From assembly GCA_965153455.1 (NCBI GenBank), contig OZ234496.1, forward strand, positions 20,018,304-20,082,303: a stretch of DNA of 64,000 nt, given 5' to 3'. The DNA is from Sphagnum compactum (taxonomy: Eukaryota > Bryophyta > Sphagnopsida > Sphagnales). Below, piece by piece: positions 1-12,319 of the stretch. Every line of letters starts with the position of its first letter. Position 1 is the stretch's first letter. Under the pieces are notes generated by a model. The model saw nothing but the letters and a program-made list of their open reading frames with translations. It searched no databases and was not told where the DNA came from. A program made the position numbers and the translations under genes.

Positions 1-1455
1 GTTTAGATTCGTTATAGAGTATAGTAGGTTAAGGGATTTTGGCCCCTAGGTCATAATAATAATAATTGGTCTATTTTTTTAGGAGGATTTTTGAAAGATG
101 ATATTTTGGCTTGTTTTGAAACTTGAGATTAGTTATAGAGTTACAAAAGCTTGATGGATTTTGGTTTTTTTTAGAGCATTTTTTGAAGATTATGTATTTT
201 TGCATGGTGAAATATTTGAGCTTCCATAGTTCTTCTTTCGCCTTAAGATACTTTTTAATGTAAACTAGTGTGGCGTGTGCCGTTGGCCCAAGTGTTACCA
301 CGTCCTCAACTGATTTTTCCTTCCAAAAGGCTATATTGAACCTGGGAAATGATAAATTTGAACTTAGAGACCCTGATTTAGTCTCAGGGAGCATATTTAT
401 TATGATCAGAAGCAACATTAAAAAAAAGAGAGGATTTTTACCATGGTACCAGTGTGGGTGTTGGTTCACCCAAGCCAAATTTTACAACCCACCCTGACCT
501 TGTTTTTGAAAAATGTGCAAAAGAAAATAATTTTAGGTTTCTGATTGCCAAATTTAGATAGACATTTTTTGGCCTGAATCGCCAACGTTCTACCTCAGGT
601 TTCACGAGGTAGCCAAAAAAAGGACCTTTAAATCCTTTTACTTAGTAGTTTTTTTTTTTCCAAATTTCTAATGTTGTGTAAATCCCAAGAGGGATTTAGC
701 ATTAAATGGAGACAGATTTCTATAACCTATCCAGAAAGTTAAGAAGCTGATACAAAAAAATTGGCACCCCACAAAAATGGCTACTTCTACTTTCATATTT
801 CGTTTGTAGCCAAATTTGGCTAGATCATCTTATGGATGAGCAACTTGTGCTACATTAGAAATCTGAAAAAAAACACTAGGTGATACTGGGAACTGTGATT
901 TCATTTTTGGGGACTCCTTGGAGCATTTCTTATTTTTAAGTGTTGTCATTTGATCCCACATTTTGAGGAATGTTCATGTGAACTGTGATTTCATTGTTTG
1001 GGGGAGTTCATGGAACATTTCTTATTTCAACTGTTGCTGGTTTAAAGTTGCTATAAGGGCCAGAGCTGTTATGTGCTGAGCTGCTTGTTTGTGTTGTATT
1101 GTAATTCACTCACTACCTCTAACACTTGCAATACTTGAGACTTTTCCCTGGACATGAATTTAACAGCCTACAACACTGAAGTTCACCTTTCACTAGCTAA
1201 ACATACTTTGGACCACAATAAGCTCCCTCAGAATGCAAAAGGTCAGATTTGTCATGACAGTTCATTAGCATAGAGTTTGCAACATTTGGCCCAGGGAATT
1301 CCTGTAGGTGTTAAGAGATTTACACAATATCTCACTAAGCTGACATTTCAGTGTGAGATCTGCCAGGCTAAAATGGTTTCAAGGGCTCAAAATGAAAGAG
1401 GGAAAGCAATGGTTTCAACTAGGTATACAAGAGAGAGGGACACCAATATGAAACT
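1..1455. other. AT-rich non-coding DNA
   Basis: No open frame here looks like a protein I recognise. The short frames have low-complexity composition and no splice context. The stretch holds one R2 repeat copy around 770-860 (listed separately). The sentence-like near-duplicates around 885-920 and 975-1025, sharing 'gaactgtgatttcatt', suggest a short diverged tandem duplication of about 90 bases. Confidence 0.6.
770..865 (+). repeat. R2 repeat copy A (palindromic core)
   Basis: Contains the perfect 16-bp palindrome TAGCCAAATTTGGCTA at 807-822, followed by 'TATGGATGAG' and 'GCTACATT'. The same order of motifs recurs at about 9.1, 26.1, 37.1, 37.6 and 46.6 kb, so this is an interspersed repeat family, here called R2. 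No coding capacity is visible. It could be a MITE or SINE. Confidence 0.7.
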
Positions 1456-1457
1456 AA

Positions 1458-1935
1458 GAAATTACAGAGAAACCTCGTTGCAACAATTTGAAGATAACAC
1501 GACAATAAGTCCAGTCCTAACCTTATTGAGAGTTGCTCACAAAGCATCAGACCATCACCTTCTTCATGAATAGCAGTGACAAGCTGCCCTGACTACCCAG
1601 TGACTTCATCAGCTCCCAACAATGGGTATAGAGAACTATAGAATAATCAGCCCAAAATCTGGACAATCCATTTCGAAACCTGCATCACAAGTTTCTGTTG
1701 AATTTCCAGAAGCAACATAGGCAAAATGTTGCTAGCACTCAAGAGACATAGCTGATCAAAAAAGTGAATAGTATCCTCATTCAAGCGGCTAGTATCTTCA
1801 TTTCATTCTAGCTTGCCCCTGTAAAAGAACACATGTAAGCCAAAGGCATTGAGAAAACTACATAGAGGGTACTAGTTGCAGCCTCTTGCATCCTGAACAT
1901 ATCCTTTACGCTCACCACTGGTGATTACTTAGAGG
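1458..1935 (+). repeat. R1 gene-proximal repeat, copy 1 (near full length)
   Basis: Begins 'AGAGAAACCTCGTTGCAACA' and runs through blocks shared with the other R1 copies: 'GAGAGTTGCTCACAAAGC', 'GACCATCACCTTCTTCATGA', 'GACTTCATCAGCTCCCAACA', 'AGTATCCTCATTCAAGC' and 'CTGAACATATCCTTTACG'. The reverse-strand copy at 21.8-22.3 kb carries the same blocks in the same order. It lies about 0.7 kb beyond the 3' end of the 2669-3956 gene. It has no transposase or reverse transcriptase frame, so it is a non-autonomous element of unknown class. Confidence 0.75.
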
Positions 1936-2668
1936 AGTTCAAATGGGAAAAACAAGGCAAAAAAAGTGCCAACTACTCACCAGATCGATGATACCAAGGC
2001 ATTCCTACAAATTCTCATGTGCTTCTAACAGGTCTCCTTTTGGCAAATGGTGGATTTGAGCCAACAGCCAAGAAGAATCATGTCTCCCCAGCAAAACCCC
2101 TGTTCAGATGTGTCTCATGCTTCCACTTAGTGCTTGCTTCTGGTAAATGGTGGAGTCTGGCTTACAGCCAGGAAGAGTCATATTCCATACACAAAGAACA
2201 TCCTGATCACTTCCATAAGTATCGCTCTCTTCTTGCACTGCAGAATCTCTTGAAAGCCCATCATGCAGAAAAATCACTTAGTAGTGCAAAAAAAAGAAGC
2301 AGAAGCAAGATGGAAGGGCCATCATACCAATCTTCCATGCTAATCAAGACCCTCTATGTATCCAACCAGAATCATTTAGCACAATCAAAGATTTCTTGGT
2401 GGGTAACTACTTGATGCCTCTGTCCTCCAAACCATGCACTCTTTCATCACCAAGGATTGGCCTCCCTGTGTCTATGGTGCTAACAGGTTACAGTTGTCTG
2501 TTCATCCAACTCATCCAACTCATGTTGCAATGATAGCTCTGATATGCTCTCCTCAGTCTCTCTGTTTCACAGAGATGATTTTGTCTGCTGTTACAACCTT
2601 CATTCACACTACCGTGGGAAACTCAGCAAATAAATGTAAAGCAGAATTCCTACAGTGAGTTCTGATAG
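1936..2668. other. Gene-free 3' flank with a diverged tandem duplication
   Basis: Two related segments at about 2037-2080 and 2141-2184 share the order 'AAATGGTGG ... ACAGCCA(A/G)GAAGA(A/G)TCAT', about 104 bases apart. This indicates an old tandem duplication. The open frame across 2019-2414 is explained by this repeat and has no recognisable domain. Part of this stretch may be 3' untranslated sequence of the minus-strand gene that ends at 2669. Confidence 0.5.
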
Positions 2669-3956
2669 CTAAGTATCAAACCCTGAATAGACACCTTGAT
2701 CTCTCAACAATCTCTTCTCTTCCTCTACATAATTCTTGCCCCTGCTACTTTGGCCCATATCCCTTTTCCGTTTCTCCTTTTGCGAGAAGGAAAGTGCCTT
2801 TTGCTCTGTTATTGCATCCCTCCTCTGTTTCTTTGTGAAGTTGTACTCTGCCAGAGCTTCCTCCGCTGCCTGCCCATTTCCTTCCCATCAGGAAAGAGAG
2901 GAATGAGAGAGTGCAGCCCCTCTTAAGTCCCCAATACTCATTTTACATACTGTATAGATCTCATTTAGATATTTGGAGGCCTAGAAAGAAAAGGCCACAA
3001 GTTGTGGATATGCAAAAATCCTAGTACATACTTGTATGGAGCATTTGGTTGAGATCAATTGCTCAGGGGTTAGACAGGCATTAGATATAAGACAGATGAG
3101 AATATGAAGTAAGAAAGGTCTCATAGACATACAGTTGCAGCAGAATCATTGGCAAGTTGTCGTGTTTGCTCCCTGTCGTCATAAGTTTCTTCAGTCTCTC
3201 CTCCCTCATTCTTTCTTTTACCAGCTGACCAGGACCAGTCTTGCTCTCCAGCCTGACCTCGAGGAGCAGGCACATGGAGAATTGACAAACCACCTGAGTA
3301 TCCATGCCGACTCAAAGCCTCATAGTTGAGGCCTGGTTTTCTGACATCACTGCCTGCTGCATTCTTTTCAGAGGCTACTGCCAACAAACAAACTGATCAT
3401 TTTACATTCAGCTAAATCTGGTTGCCTTCATCTCTCTGTTCTTAATTGTCTCTCTCAACTCCATGACCACGGAAAGGAGAGGAAGATTCATATTAGGGCA
3501 TTTTGTGTGCAAACATTATTTGCAAAACCAAAATTACAAGATTGACACATTCGACCTAATTTGCAAAACTGTGCGGCATCAATAATAGCTCAATGAAAAC
3601 TCGTCTTCGGCTAGAGCTTTTGTCCACTAGATTACACATCACAGCAAGAAATTACAGAATTTTCCATACAAAGCACGCAAATTTGCAACCCTCGAGAAAA
3701 AGAACGGCAATTACAAGCTCCCGAACTACAGGTAAGAAACCAATTCTCGTCGAGTTATGACCTAACGCAACAAATATCGCCAGAATACTACTATTACAGT
3801 CGTGCAGACGAATATGGAGAAGAACTTACACGCAACTTCATGAATAGGAGAGTCTGCCTGCTTGGCGTCAGCGTCTTCTTCCTCCTCCTCACTATCCAAG
3901 TCGGAGGCATCAGACAGAACAGATAACGGGTCCATGGCACTCCAGCGCCCCGCCAT
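2669..3956 (-). CDS. Conserved acidic/basic protein of unknown function, 3 exons
   Basis: On the minus strand three exons, 3956-3830, 3377-3133 and 2869-2669, join in phase with GTAAGT and GTATGT donors and CAG acceptors. They give a 190-residue protein. The start was chosen as the first ATG, in the context GCCATGGCG; a second ATG follows at residue 8. Residues 1-45 are acidic, with a run of five Glu. A central block, starting near residue 60, contains GLNYEALSRHGYSGG and DWSWSAGKRK. The C-terminal exon is rich in Lys and Arg, and contains KEKRKRDMGQSSRGKNYVEE and ends VYSGFDT. No signal peptide or membrane segment is seen. The strongly patterned C-terminus reads like a conserved nuclear or RNA-associated small protein, but I cannot name the family. 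It is also short and free of known catalytic motifs. The upstream sequence to about 4.35 kb is GC-richer and probably holds the leader and promoter. Splice coherence is strong evidence that the gene is real. Confidence 0.82.
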
Positions 3957-4349
3957 GGCGTTGTAGAGCAGCAAGATCACAAACAGATCGCTGCAGCAAA
4001 CAACGGAAAAGCCCAAGCCGCACCAAATCGCTGGAAGAAACAACGGGCAAACGAACATCACACGCGATCGCTGCAACAGACGACGGACAAGCTTCGCTGC
4101 TGCCCTGAGCAAGACTATGCGTTACGTGCTGCACGCTCTCCCATTCCGGCGCTTCAGAATTTTCATAGGACTTTTCAGGGCCATAATCACTTCCCGCCGC
4201 TTTTGAAACGCCAATGCGAGGGGGTTCCTCGGTACAGAGGAACTTGAAACTTGGAACCCTTTTTTCGTGGAGGGTAAAGCCCTAGACAGGGGCTTTATAG
4301 AATAAGGGACCCTGAGGCGGGAGCCAGCCAGGGGACTCCCCAATTTTCG

Positions 4350-7300
4350 AAATGCCCTGGTCTGTGGGCTTTACAAGGTGTAAAAACCACTGTCAGCTTT
4401 TCTTTTCTTTTTCATAAATTCGTGATACCCAACGGGTATAAATGGGAAAAACATTTTAAACAGGCAACAGGCTTTTGAAAAAACGAAACGCTTGCCTCCA
4501 CGAGCATTACACTTTTTCCAAAGCTTATCGCATTTTTATGCTTTGCCAGGCATCCTCTACATACACTAGCAAACGATGGCCAGGTTTTTATGTATTCTAC
4601 TGGATTTCTTCCTCTCTCCCCCCACACCATTTACGTAATGAATAATGACCTATCTAGCTATTTACTTTTACACCGACAATTGCCAATTGGATACATATTA
4701 ATTTGACAACAAGTGCAAAACAATATCGTACACCTATAGGTGTGTGTTAATTTGGTTAATTTTTATTTCAAAATGTATTCTTAGTACCCTAGTACCTTGG
4801 CCAATTCGACATTAACTATATTATTTTCACACATGTTGAAATTTTCAAACTTTATTTCTTCCTAATCAAAAAATATTGTGAAGGATAATAGTGAATATTT
4901 AGGAATATTTCATTTGTTGAAATGAAATTTTCAAAATCAATTAATTGTTCCACAGACACATGTTGAAATGGTCAAGGTACTACAATATTCAAATGAACAA
5001 ACTTCAACTTTCTAGAATGTTAACTTTGTGAACTCATTTTCCCAATACGAAAACACAAAAACAAGACACAACACAAGCAATACCCATCTTTAGACATCTA
5101 TAGTTAAATATAATACATCCCAAATGAAGAGAGTAGGATCATCCATTACACTAGTAATCCAATTCATAAAGCATTTTGACTCCATATGGAACACTTGCTC
5201 TCACACACATGTATTAGAATGACAAAGGACATTGATTGCAAAGGTTCAAGCAAGGCTCATGCATCAAGTAAAAGTAACTTTCAATGCATTGAAGACAAGA
5301 ATGCTATGCCCAAAAACACATGCAAGATTTCCTCTTGAGGAATGGTCATCAACATTAAAAACCCAAGTGAAAGTTGGATTGGAGAAACATCAAATCATGT
5401 TTGAAAATACAAAGCCAATGCTTCAAAAGTGACAAATCTGCATAAATTAATCACAATATTTATAAGCTAAATGATGTTCTTAATAAGAATGACTTTATTA
5501 TTAACACATGGCCTTGATTCCAAGCGTCAAAGGCATGTTTCACTTCTAATGTGTGTTTTGAAACACATGGTGGCAATGATGTTTTGATGTGTTATCATGT
5601 TTCACAAGGTCTTAAGGATGTTTCAATGTTTGGTCCACAACGCAATGTTTTAGGTTCTAGGTCATATCTAAGTAATATGACACTTGATGCAACAATCCAC
5701 CCATATTTCTATGGTCCATGTTTTAAATTTCATCTTGGATTATTCATGGAATCTTTATCATTATTTTATCTTTTTGTTCCATGTATCTTACTATTAAGTC
5801 AATGTTTCAAACACCCTTATGTGAGTACCTATGAGGCTATGCATGTGTTATTGGGTTCGAAATTACAAGCACCTCCTATACAATTAGGAATTCATATTTT
5901 TATTTTATTGGTGAATCTATGTGTTTCATTGTGATCCATTTTTAAAGTTTCAATGTTTTGAATTTATATGTGAATAGACCTTTCTACATGACTATGTGCA
6001 CGGTATATAACAATGTTTGTCATTACAATAATATTTCAAGCAGTTTGGCTTGTTATATGTCAAATCTTTGGGGAAGACGATGGGCTACCTAAGGTGATGT
6101 TTGTGACTTGCATTTATGATGTTTCAAGAAATTTTGTCCATCTTAATTCAAGTAATGTGCAAACATGAATAATAGGTGATTTGTAATGTTACCAAGAATC
6201 ATATAGGAAAAACAACTAAATCATTATTTTTGAACAAGAAGAGACATGACATGTTGCAAGGAACTATATGTTTGTGCTAAACATCCTCAAGATCAAAGGG
6301 ATCACAGGGAAGCACCTTGCGTTGCAAGCATAACATTAAAAAATTGACCTAGACACCAAGATGCTACCCATGGATCACATGCAAAAAAAACCTAATATCC
6401 CTACTTGAACCATGCTTCATTAATTAAGGGTTACAAATATAGTGAAACACGTTTCATTCATTTTGTGAAACTTAAACAAAGTATGTTTTGCAAAAAAATC
6501 TTTTGTCCTACTATTGGATGGACTATGTTCTTCTACAAGTTTTGGAATGCAATGATGTTAATATTCAAATTTAGTTACATCAATGGCCAAAGCCCCCTTA
6601 TCCCTACAAAACGTGCATAGTGAGAAATTAAGTAACGAAAAATGTGTATTCCAAACACAGATGGAAACACAAAGTTGAAAACTTTGTACCAAGCCAAATA
6701 TAATTTGACCCATGTTCCATTGTAGAACTTTGAAACATGGGACACCATTGAAGATCACAAAACTATGGGCGCCATTGACTATTGTAGAAACATGTCCAAT
6801 TATGTTATGGTGAAAGTAGCAAGAAGGTTGTTTAACATGTATATACATGGTAATGGTTAAAAAAAGGTTGAGCAATGATCAGGATGAGGTGACGACATGG
6901 GATTGAAACATGGCATCAATCCAACCAAACAGAACATGGCTATCTAAAAGAACTTATGACAAGTAACAAACCAAGTTGAGTTTCACAAAACATGGAGTTG
7001 CCCTTGAATTCCATATTATTTTTATTTTAAAAAATATGGTGTTGGAAACATAATGTAAACCCTTGAATAGGGGGGGCGGAGGGGTTGAAACCCATTGAAA
7101 CATGTGATTTACAACATGGGATCTATGTTGAGAAATTTTTTGGATTAGTTGATCTAATGCAATTGTATGGGATAATAACATATGTGAAATGTGAAATGTA
7201 GATATCAACATTGGGGCCGTGGAACACATAACTCCAACTATGGATCATTTGTCAAAGAACCTCTAGTCCCATTTCAACCTTATTTTTAGTTTAAAAAACT

Positions 7301-9050
7301 TTCAATTCTAGTTCAAGGATTTTTTTGATTTTATAGATTCTCTAGTCCATTCCAAACCCAATTATTTATAATTCAAGATCTTTGATTTCGGGTCTTTTCT
7401 TTAAAAAAATTATGCAAGTCCAATTTTAAATTGGATCCAATTCTACCTACCTATGCATAACCAAAAACTGAATTTTCTTTCCTTTTGTTAGCACTGTACC
7501 ACCAATAAAATGTGACCACCTATATCAACTACATACCTAAACCCACTTTTTTTTAATTAAAAAAATTCATACTTGAAACATGTTCTAAAAGTAAGAACTA
7601 CATGCCTAATGCTCATCCCATCCCAGATTACTATTATTTTAAAATGTCATTGTTATTGTTCTAAACCTTATTTTAAAAAAAAATTAAAAACACATCTACC
7701 CCATATAGAATAGTAATGATAATAACATTTCTAATTAAAATAATAATAACCAAAACTTGAATAAATTCCCAATTCCAATTCCATTTCTAGATTGAAAAAA
7801 GTTCAAATTTTAAAATCGATGGTCTAGGTATCAATGACACAATTGGAACAAAATTAATAAAGAGGTTGAAAGTAGAAAATGTTGCAAGGTAAAAAAAATT
7901 ACATCTTTAACTGGAGTTGACAAGAAACAAAAGGCTTCAAAACCTCTTGATATATTATCTTGTAGGAAGTTGCATTAAGACCTTCCTTCAGACCCACAAT
8001 AATGCAAAAGTTAATCATCAAGCCCAAGTGCCCATGTATGTTCTTGAATAACATTAAAAAAGCACAAACATTCAAATATGTCAAATATTCTATCTAATCT
8101 CTATTGCTAGATATATTGTTAAGGTGTTCATCTTGACTTTTTTCGAAAGTTGAGCTATATTTTGATAGTTGTCAAATGTGGAAAGAGGTTTGCACATTTG
8201 CAATGTAAAAAATAATTTAATATTCATATTTTGAATGTAAGTAGTAATCTTTCGCAACTACAATAAAACTAACATACAATATACATATATAATGTTATCA
8301 TCAACTTATCATTGAAATGCAATAAAATCAACACATGTCATAATTGTATAATGATTAAGACAAACAAGCAACCTTCCTTAATAATATTATTCACCTCTCA
8401 ACCCAAAAAACCATGTTTATTTAACCTTTTTATTTATGGTGATCAAAGGGAAAAGGGAGAGGACTCATCACTAGGCCATTACAATAAGCTTTAGATATTT
8501 ACTTTAATTAAATGAAAGTCCACCAAAAATTTCCAGAATATAATAATTATTCAATCAATGTCATGCTTCAAGTATGTAATTTATCACATGATTTTTGAAA
8601 TAAATCATCTCTTTAGTTTGGGGTTCACAAATAATTCTTCACTCTCTTTTTCAGGCTTATTGTCCCATTTCTTAAGACCTGAAATTAGAAGAAAAAAATT
8701 GGCACCTAGGTGGATGAAAATTAAAATGAATCAAAATGAACTAGGTAATCAGCTAGAGCACATAATCACATGATAGAGTAACCAATTTGCTTGAGCTAGT
8801 TATCAGACAACCAATTGTACACGAATATTGGTGCACATGAGTTATGAGGTTTAACCAACTAGTGATTAGGAACATGCAAGAAGGAACTAAGGAGATATGA
8901 AAATGTCAGGAGCTAGGAGGATCAGCCTTTCTTTAATTAGCAAAATTTTGTCAAAAAGCATAATAAAAATAATTAAATAAAAAATGAAATGATTTTGGAA
9001 GATTATGGTGGCTAGAATTGAGATTTTTTTTTAAAATTTAAGATTTTTGT
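4350..9050. other. AT-rich gene-poor DNA
   Basis: About 4.7 kb with no supported gene. Composition is AT-rich, with many recurrences of words such as 'gaaacatg' between 5.5 and 7.3 kb. That is what an old, mutation-riddled retroelement might leave, but no reverse transcriptase or integrase motif can be read. The longest frame (5551-5934) has no family resemblance and no homopolymer-free coding texture. A G-rich run sits near 7070-7084. Confidence 0.5.
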
Positions 9051-9054
9051 ATTA

Positions 9055-9175
9055 GGTTTTCAGTGTGCAAAAATACAAAAGGTTGATTAAAGATTTGTAC
9101 TTCATATTTGGTTTATAGCCAAATTTGACAAAGTCTTGCTAAGGATGATTGCCACTTAAGCAACATAAAAAAAAT
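9055..9175 (+). repeat. R2 repeat copy B
   Basis: Carries the family order 'TTTATAGCCAAATTTG', 'AAGGATGATTGCCACTT' and 'AGCAACATAA', with the second half of the palindrome mutated (ATTTGACAAA). It matches copies A, C, D and F in the spacing between the palindrome and the 'GGATGAT-GCCACTT' block. Nothing coding is present. Confidence 0.65.
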
Positions 9176-9890
9176 CTTGAAAAAAAAGACACCAGCTGGA
9201 TACATGATATGACATGCTAGCTCTCGTCCAATGGAATGCTGCCACGTTAGCAACACGCTCCCCTATGAAATGAGAAATGAGTAACTAGTAATAGAAAGGC
9301 AGAGTGAATGATGATCATCCAAGGACACATTTTGTTCATCCATGCAAGGGAACCAGATTCCTCTGGTGCTCCAGAGTCCAGACATGTAGCGGTAGCAGGT
9401 GTGTATGTCTTGTCGTCGTCATCTTGGTTCAGCTTTGTCGCTTGGTCACCCAATCAGGGCACAGCAAAGGTTGGTACTGTACGCAGCTTGTGCTAACGGA
9501 CGGACGGCCGGCCTGTTAAAGTGACTATTATGGTCTGGAATATCCAGCTCTGCTTAAGGAGGACAAGTCATTACCTACGCATGATTCCGGAATGTCCAGT
9601 TCAACTTTACAACTGTTTATTTGATTTTATCCATAGGACTTTTTATTGGATAAACGACCCCCCCCTCCCCCCCACCCCTTTTCTAGTCCCAAAAATGTTC
9701 ATCCCCATTAACCCAAAAGAAAAGCAAATGTTGTTCGACTTTCCCATACTTTTTCAAAAAATTTGGAAAGCCCTGGACTAGCTGGTGTGCACGTTTGTTG
9801 ATTGGTAATTTTTCGACCAATGGACAAAAAGTTATTGAATTTAGAATGATTTTTGTTTTTGGAAATTAAAAATTAGGTTTCCCACAATTG

Positions 9891-9982
9891 GGTTCCATAA
9901 CAAGTCTGAAGTTAAGCCCAGTTTTGACCAGAACAGTATTGGGATGGGTGACGTTACAGCAGGATGGGTGACCTTACAGGAG
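9891..9982 (+). pseudogene. 5S rRNA-like sequence (pseudogene or 5S-derived SINE head)
   Basis: The order and spacing of motifs follow the 3' two-thirds of plant 5S rRNA. 'GGTTCCATAACAAGTCTGAA' is followed by a box-A-like GAAGTTAAGC at 9908-9917 and a box-C-like GGGATGGGTGAC at 9941-9952. The GATGGGTGAC block is repeated at 9963-9972, where 'CCTTACAGGAGG' follows. The segment between box A and box C is diverged and the 5' third of 5S is missing or unrecognisable. It is therefore not a functional rRNA gene. It is either a lone 5S pseudogene or the remnant of a SINE with a 5S-type internal promoter. No tandem 5S array is present. Confidence 0.6.
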
Positions 9983-9984
9983 GT

Positions 9985-12280
9985 TTATTGATATATTTGA
10001 GTCACCTGCGTAGGGGCCCACTAGTATTGTATGGTGGGACCTTGTATGCTGCCCAAAATAATATTTCATTATAGATTAAATTAAGAGTTTCACCACTAGG
10101 GAAAAGAAATCCTTGTTGGGTAGGTTATACCCCGCCCTGGAAACAAAGGAAAAAAGTTCATGAAAACATCTGTAAGAGGGGTCTTTGTTGGGTCAGGGAC
10201 TTATTGCATTGGATCCAACTTTTGAAAGGTTTTACCTTATTAGAACCGGTTTCACATTAGGTGAACCGGTTTCTTTATGAAAGTCTTTAGACTATTTGGA
10301 TTGGAATGGACTTTTTTGGTGTTCAGAGTGTGGACACAGTAGATAGATGTACAACATCTAATCTATTGGCAGGGCCACAGTGTGTTTACGATGCCTTGTT
10401 TTTCTCTCTCTCTCTTGGTTGAGAATTGGAAAAGGAAAGCCTAGAGACAAGCAAGCTTGTAGACTCACAAGATTGGTTTAGCCTAGTGCATAAACATCTT
10501 GGGAAGAAGCATTGCAGCCTGTGCTTCTAAACGCGTGAGCCATTTCCAAATATTTGAAGAAAGTTAGGAGGGATTTCAATGGAAACTTATGAACGTGAAA
10601 TAACATGTCTGAGGGACGCCATGAGTGAGGGAGGTATTCACAAAATAAGGGCCTGCCTTTGGGGATGCCTGGCTTGAAGGGCATTACATGACATAACATA
10701 CTGAGGCCTTTTATTGTGGTACCCTGTGGTTTCTCCGGGAGATACCCATGAAACAGGGAGCCTGCATGGGTGTGCTTGGGATACTTACCCCAGGAACATT
10801 TAGGAAGCAGAGGACATTTGGCTTGTTAAAACTTGTAAATAAAAAATAAAAAAATAAACTCCTCCAGCTTGCAGAACAATTGTGGAGCTTAAGGTGCCTT
10901 GCGCACACATGGAAAATTTCTCACAGGTTGTTATGAAAGTGAGTTTCAAGTGTGATTATTAAATGATGAATAAGAGTGTTTTCAAAAGAGAAATAAACAA
11001 TTTGAGTTTTGAATTTGCATGAAAGTTTTGAGCTCATACACAAAAACCATTGGAAAGCAGAAAATTTGGATTCGAAGGGTGAAGGCAAAACCTCAAATAA
11101 AACTGAACTTTAAAGGGGTCAGAATGGTAATGTAAAATTTTAATCACAATTCCACAGAATGTTTGAAAGCTCACAAAAATGTGGAATTATGCAAAACTGT
11201 GCTCAATGGCAACCAAAACTCAGATTCCGGAAACAAGTAAAATTGACCAGCTAAAGGTGGTCACAAGTAGCATTTTCAAAAAATTGAATGGTAAGGGCCC
11301 CTATTTGAGTGACCTTTTGTCGTATTTTGAGAAAGACCTAACAAGTGACCTTAAAAAGAAAACCAAATTGGAGAGTTTCTCATCATTACCTATAATGCTT
11401 CAGGAGTTTACATACAAAATCAATGCAAAAATATCATGAAGTATCGGGGTGAGGCTCAAGGAGTTAATATTAGTCTAATCAATGCTCCAAGGATTAAGCT
11501 AAAAATTTACCTTAACTTTTATAAATAGATGTTAGAATAGATAGGCCTAACCCCGCCACAAATTGATTAGGAAATAATTTTGGAGCATAGCTAGCTGCTC
11601 TACCTCCAAAGAAAGAATGGAAATAAACATGAGTCTTGAACTTTATTGCAATGGAACATCGTTCCCTATTTTTACTTACTCAATATCTAAGTGCATCACA
11701 TGTAAGTACTAGATTGTGAACAAATATCCTATACCTAAAGGGTGTGTCAATTGGACACATTCTCAAACACAATTGTGGGTGGGGGTTAGCTGTCATTGCA
11801 ACACATAATAGACAAGACTGCAGATTGAAGTTAGGGAGCTTAGCCTACTACACATGGTTCTTGTCACATGCACATGTACTATTTGTCCAAGATGATGCTG
11901 ATGAAGCCAAACAAAAACCATCAAGTTGATGGAGAAACTCACAAATTTGAAAACTTTTTGACAAACTTTTTAAACAAGTAATGGGAATCAAGCCACATGT
12001 GAAGAACACATACATTTTGGAACTTAAAATTGTGTCCAAATATTTTCAAAACTACCAAAGACATCAAGAAAGAAAACCCAAAATATTTTTTTTGAATTTT
12101 AATTTTTAAAAATTATTTATAATGGAGTCGTCCATTTGTGTCAAAAAAAGAGCTTGAAGTCCAAAGGCAACTAAAATACCTAGTTAGGCTAGTTCTCTCT
12201 GTTTAAAAATTGGACAAAGAAGAGCAAAACCCCCTCTGTCACAATTCCTTTTCAATTCAAAGGGAAAATGACAAACGGCC
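9985..12280. other. Gene-poor spacer upstream of the PIRL-like gene
   Basis: No gene could be supported. The frames at 10478-10908 (minus) and 11179-11439 (plus) show no domain, no splice-coherent partner and no family resemblance. The stretch becomes GC-richer from about 12.2 kb as the next gene's promoter approaches. Confidence 0.5.
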
Positions 12281-12285
12281 ACTAG

Positions 12286-12295
12286 CTATAAATAG
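12286..12295 (+). promoter_or_regulatory. TATA box of the PIRL-like gene
   Basis: CTATAAATAG is an almost ideal plant TATA element. It sits where AT-rich intergenic DNA gives way to a GC-richer, pyrimidine-rich stretch typical of a transcribed leader. Transcription would be expected to start about 30 bases downstream, near 12320, which gives a leader of about 1.55 kb before the ATG at 13871, unless part of it is spliced out. Confidence 0.65.
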
Positions 12296-12319
12296 GCATC
12301 TAGTCTCCGGGTTTAAGGC

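Noticed and set aside
5551-5934. 127-codon open frame in AT-rich DNA
   Set aside because: No family resemblance, no splice-coherent neighbours, composition like the surrounding repeat DNA.
9247-9519. Overlapping frames on both strands near 9.3-9.5 kb
   Set aside because: No domain and no splice partner; GC-richer island only.
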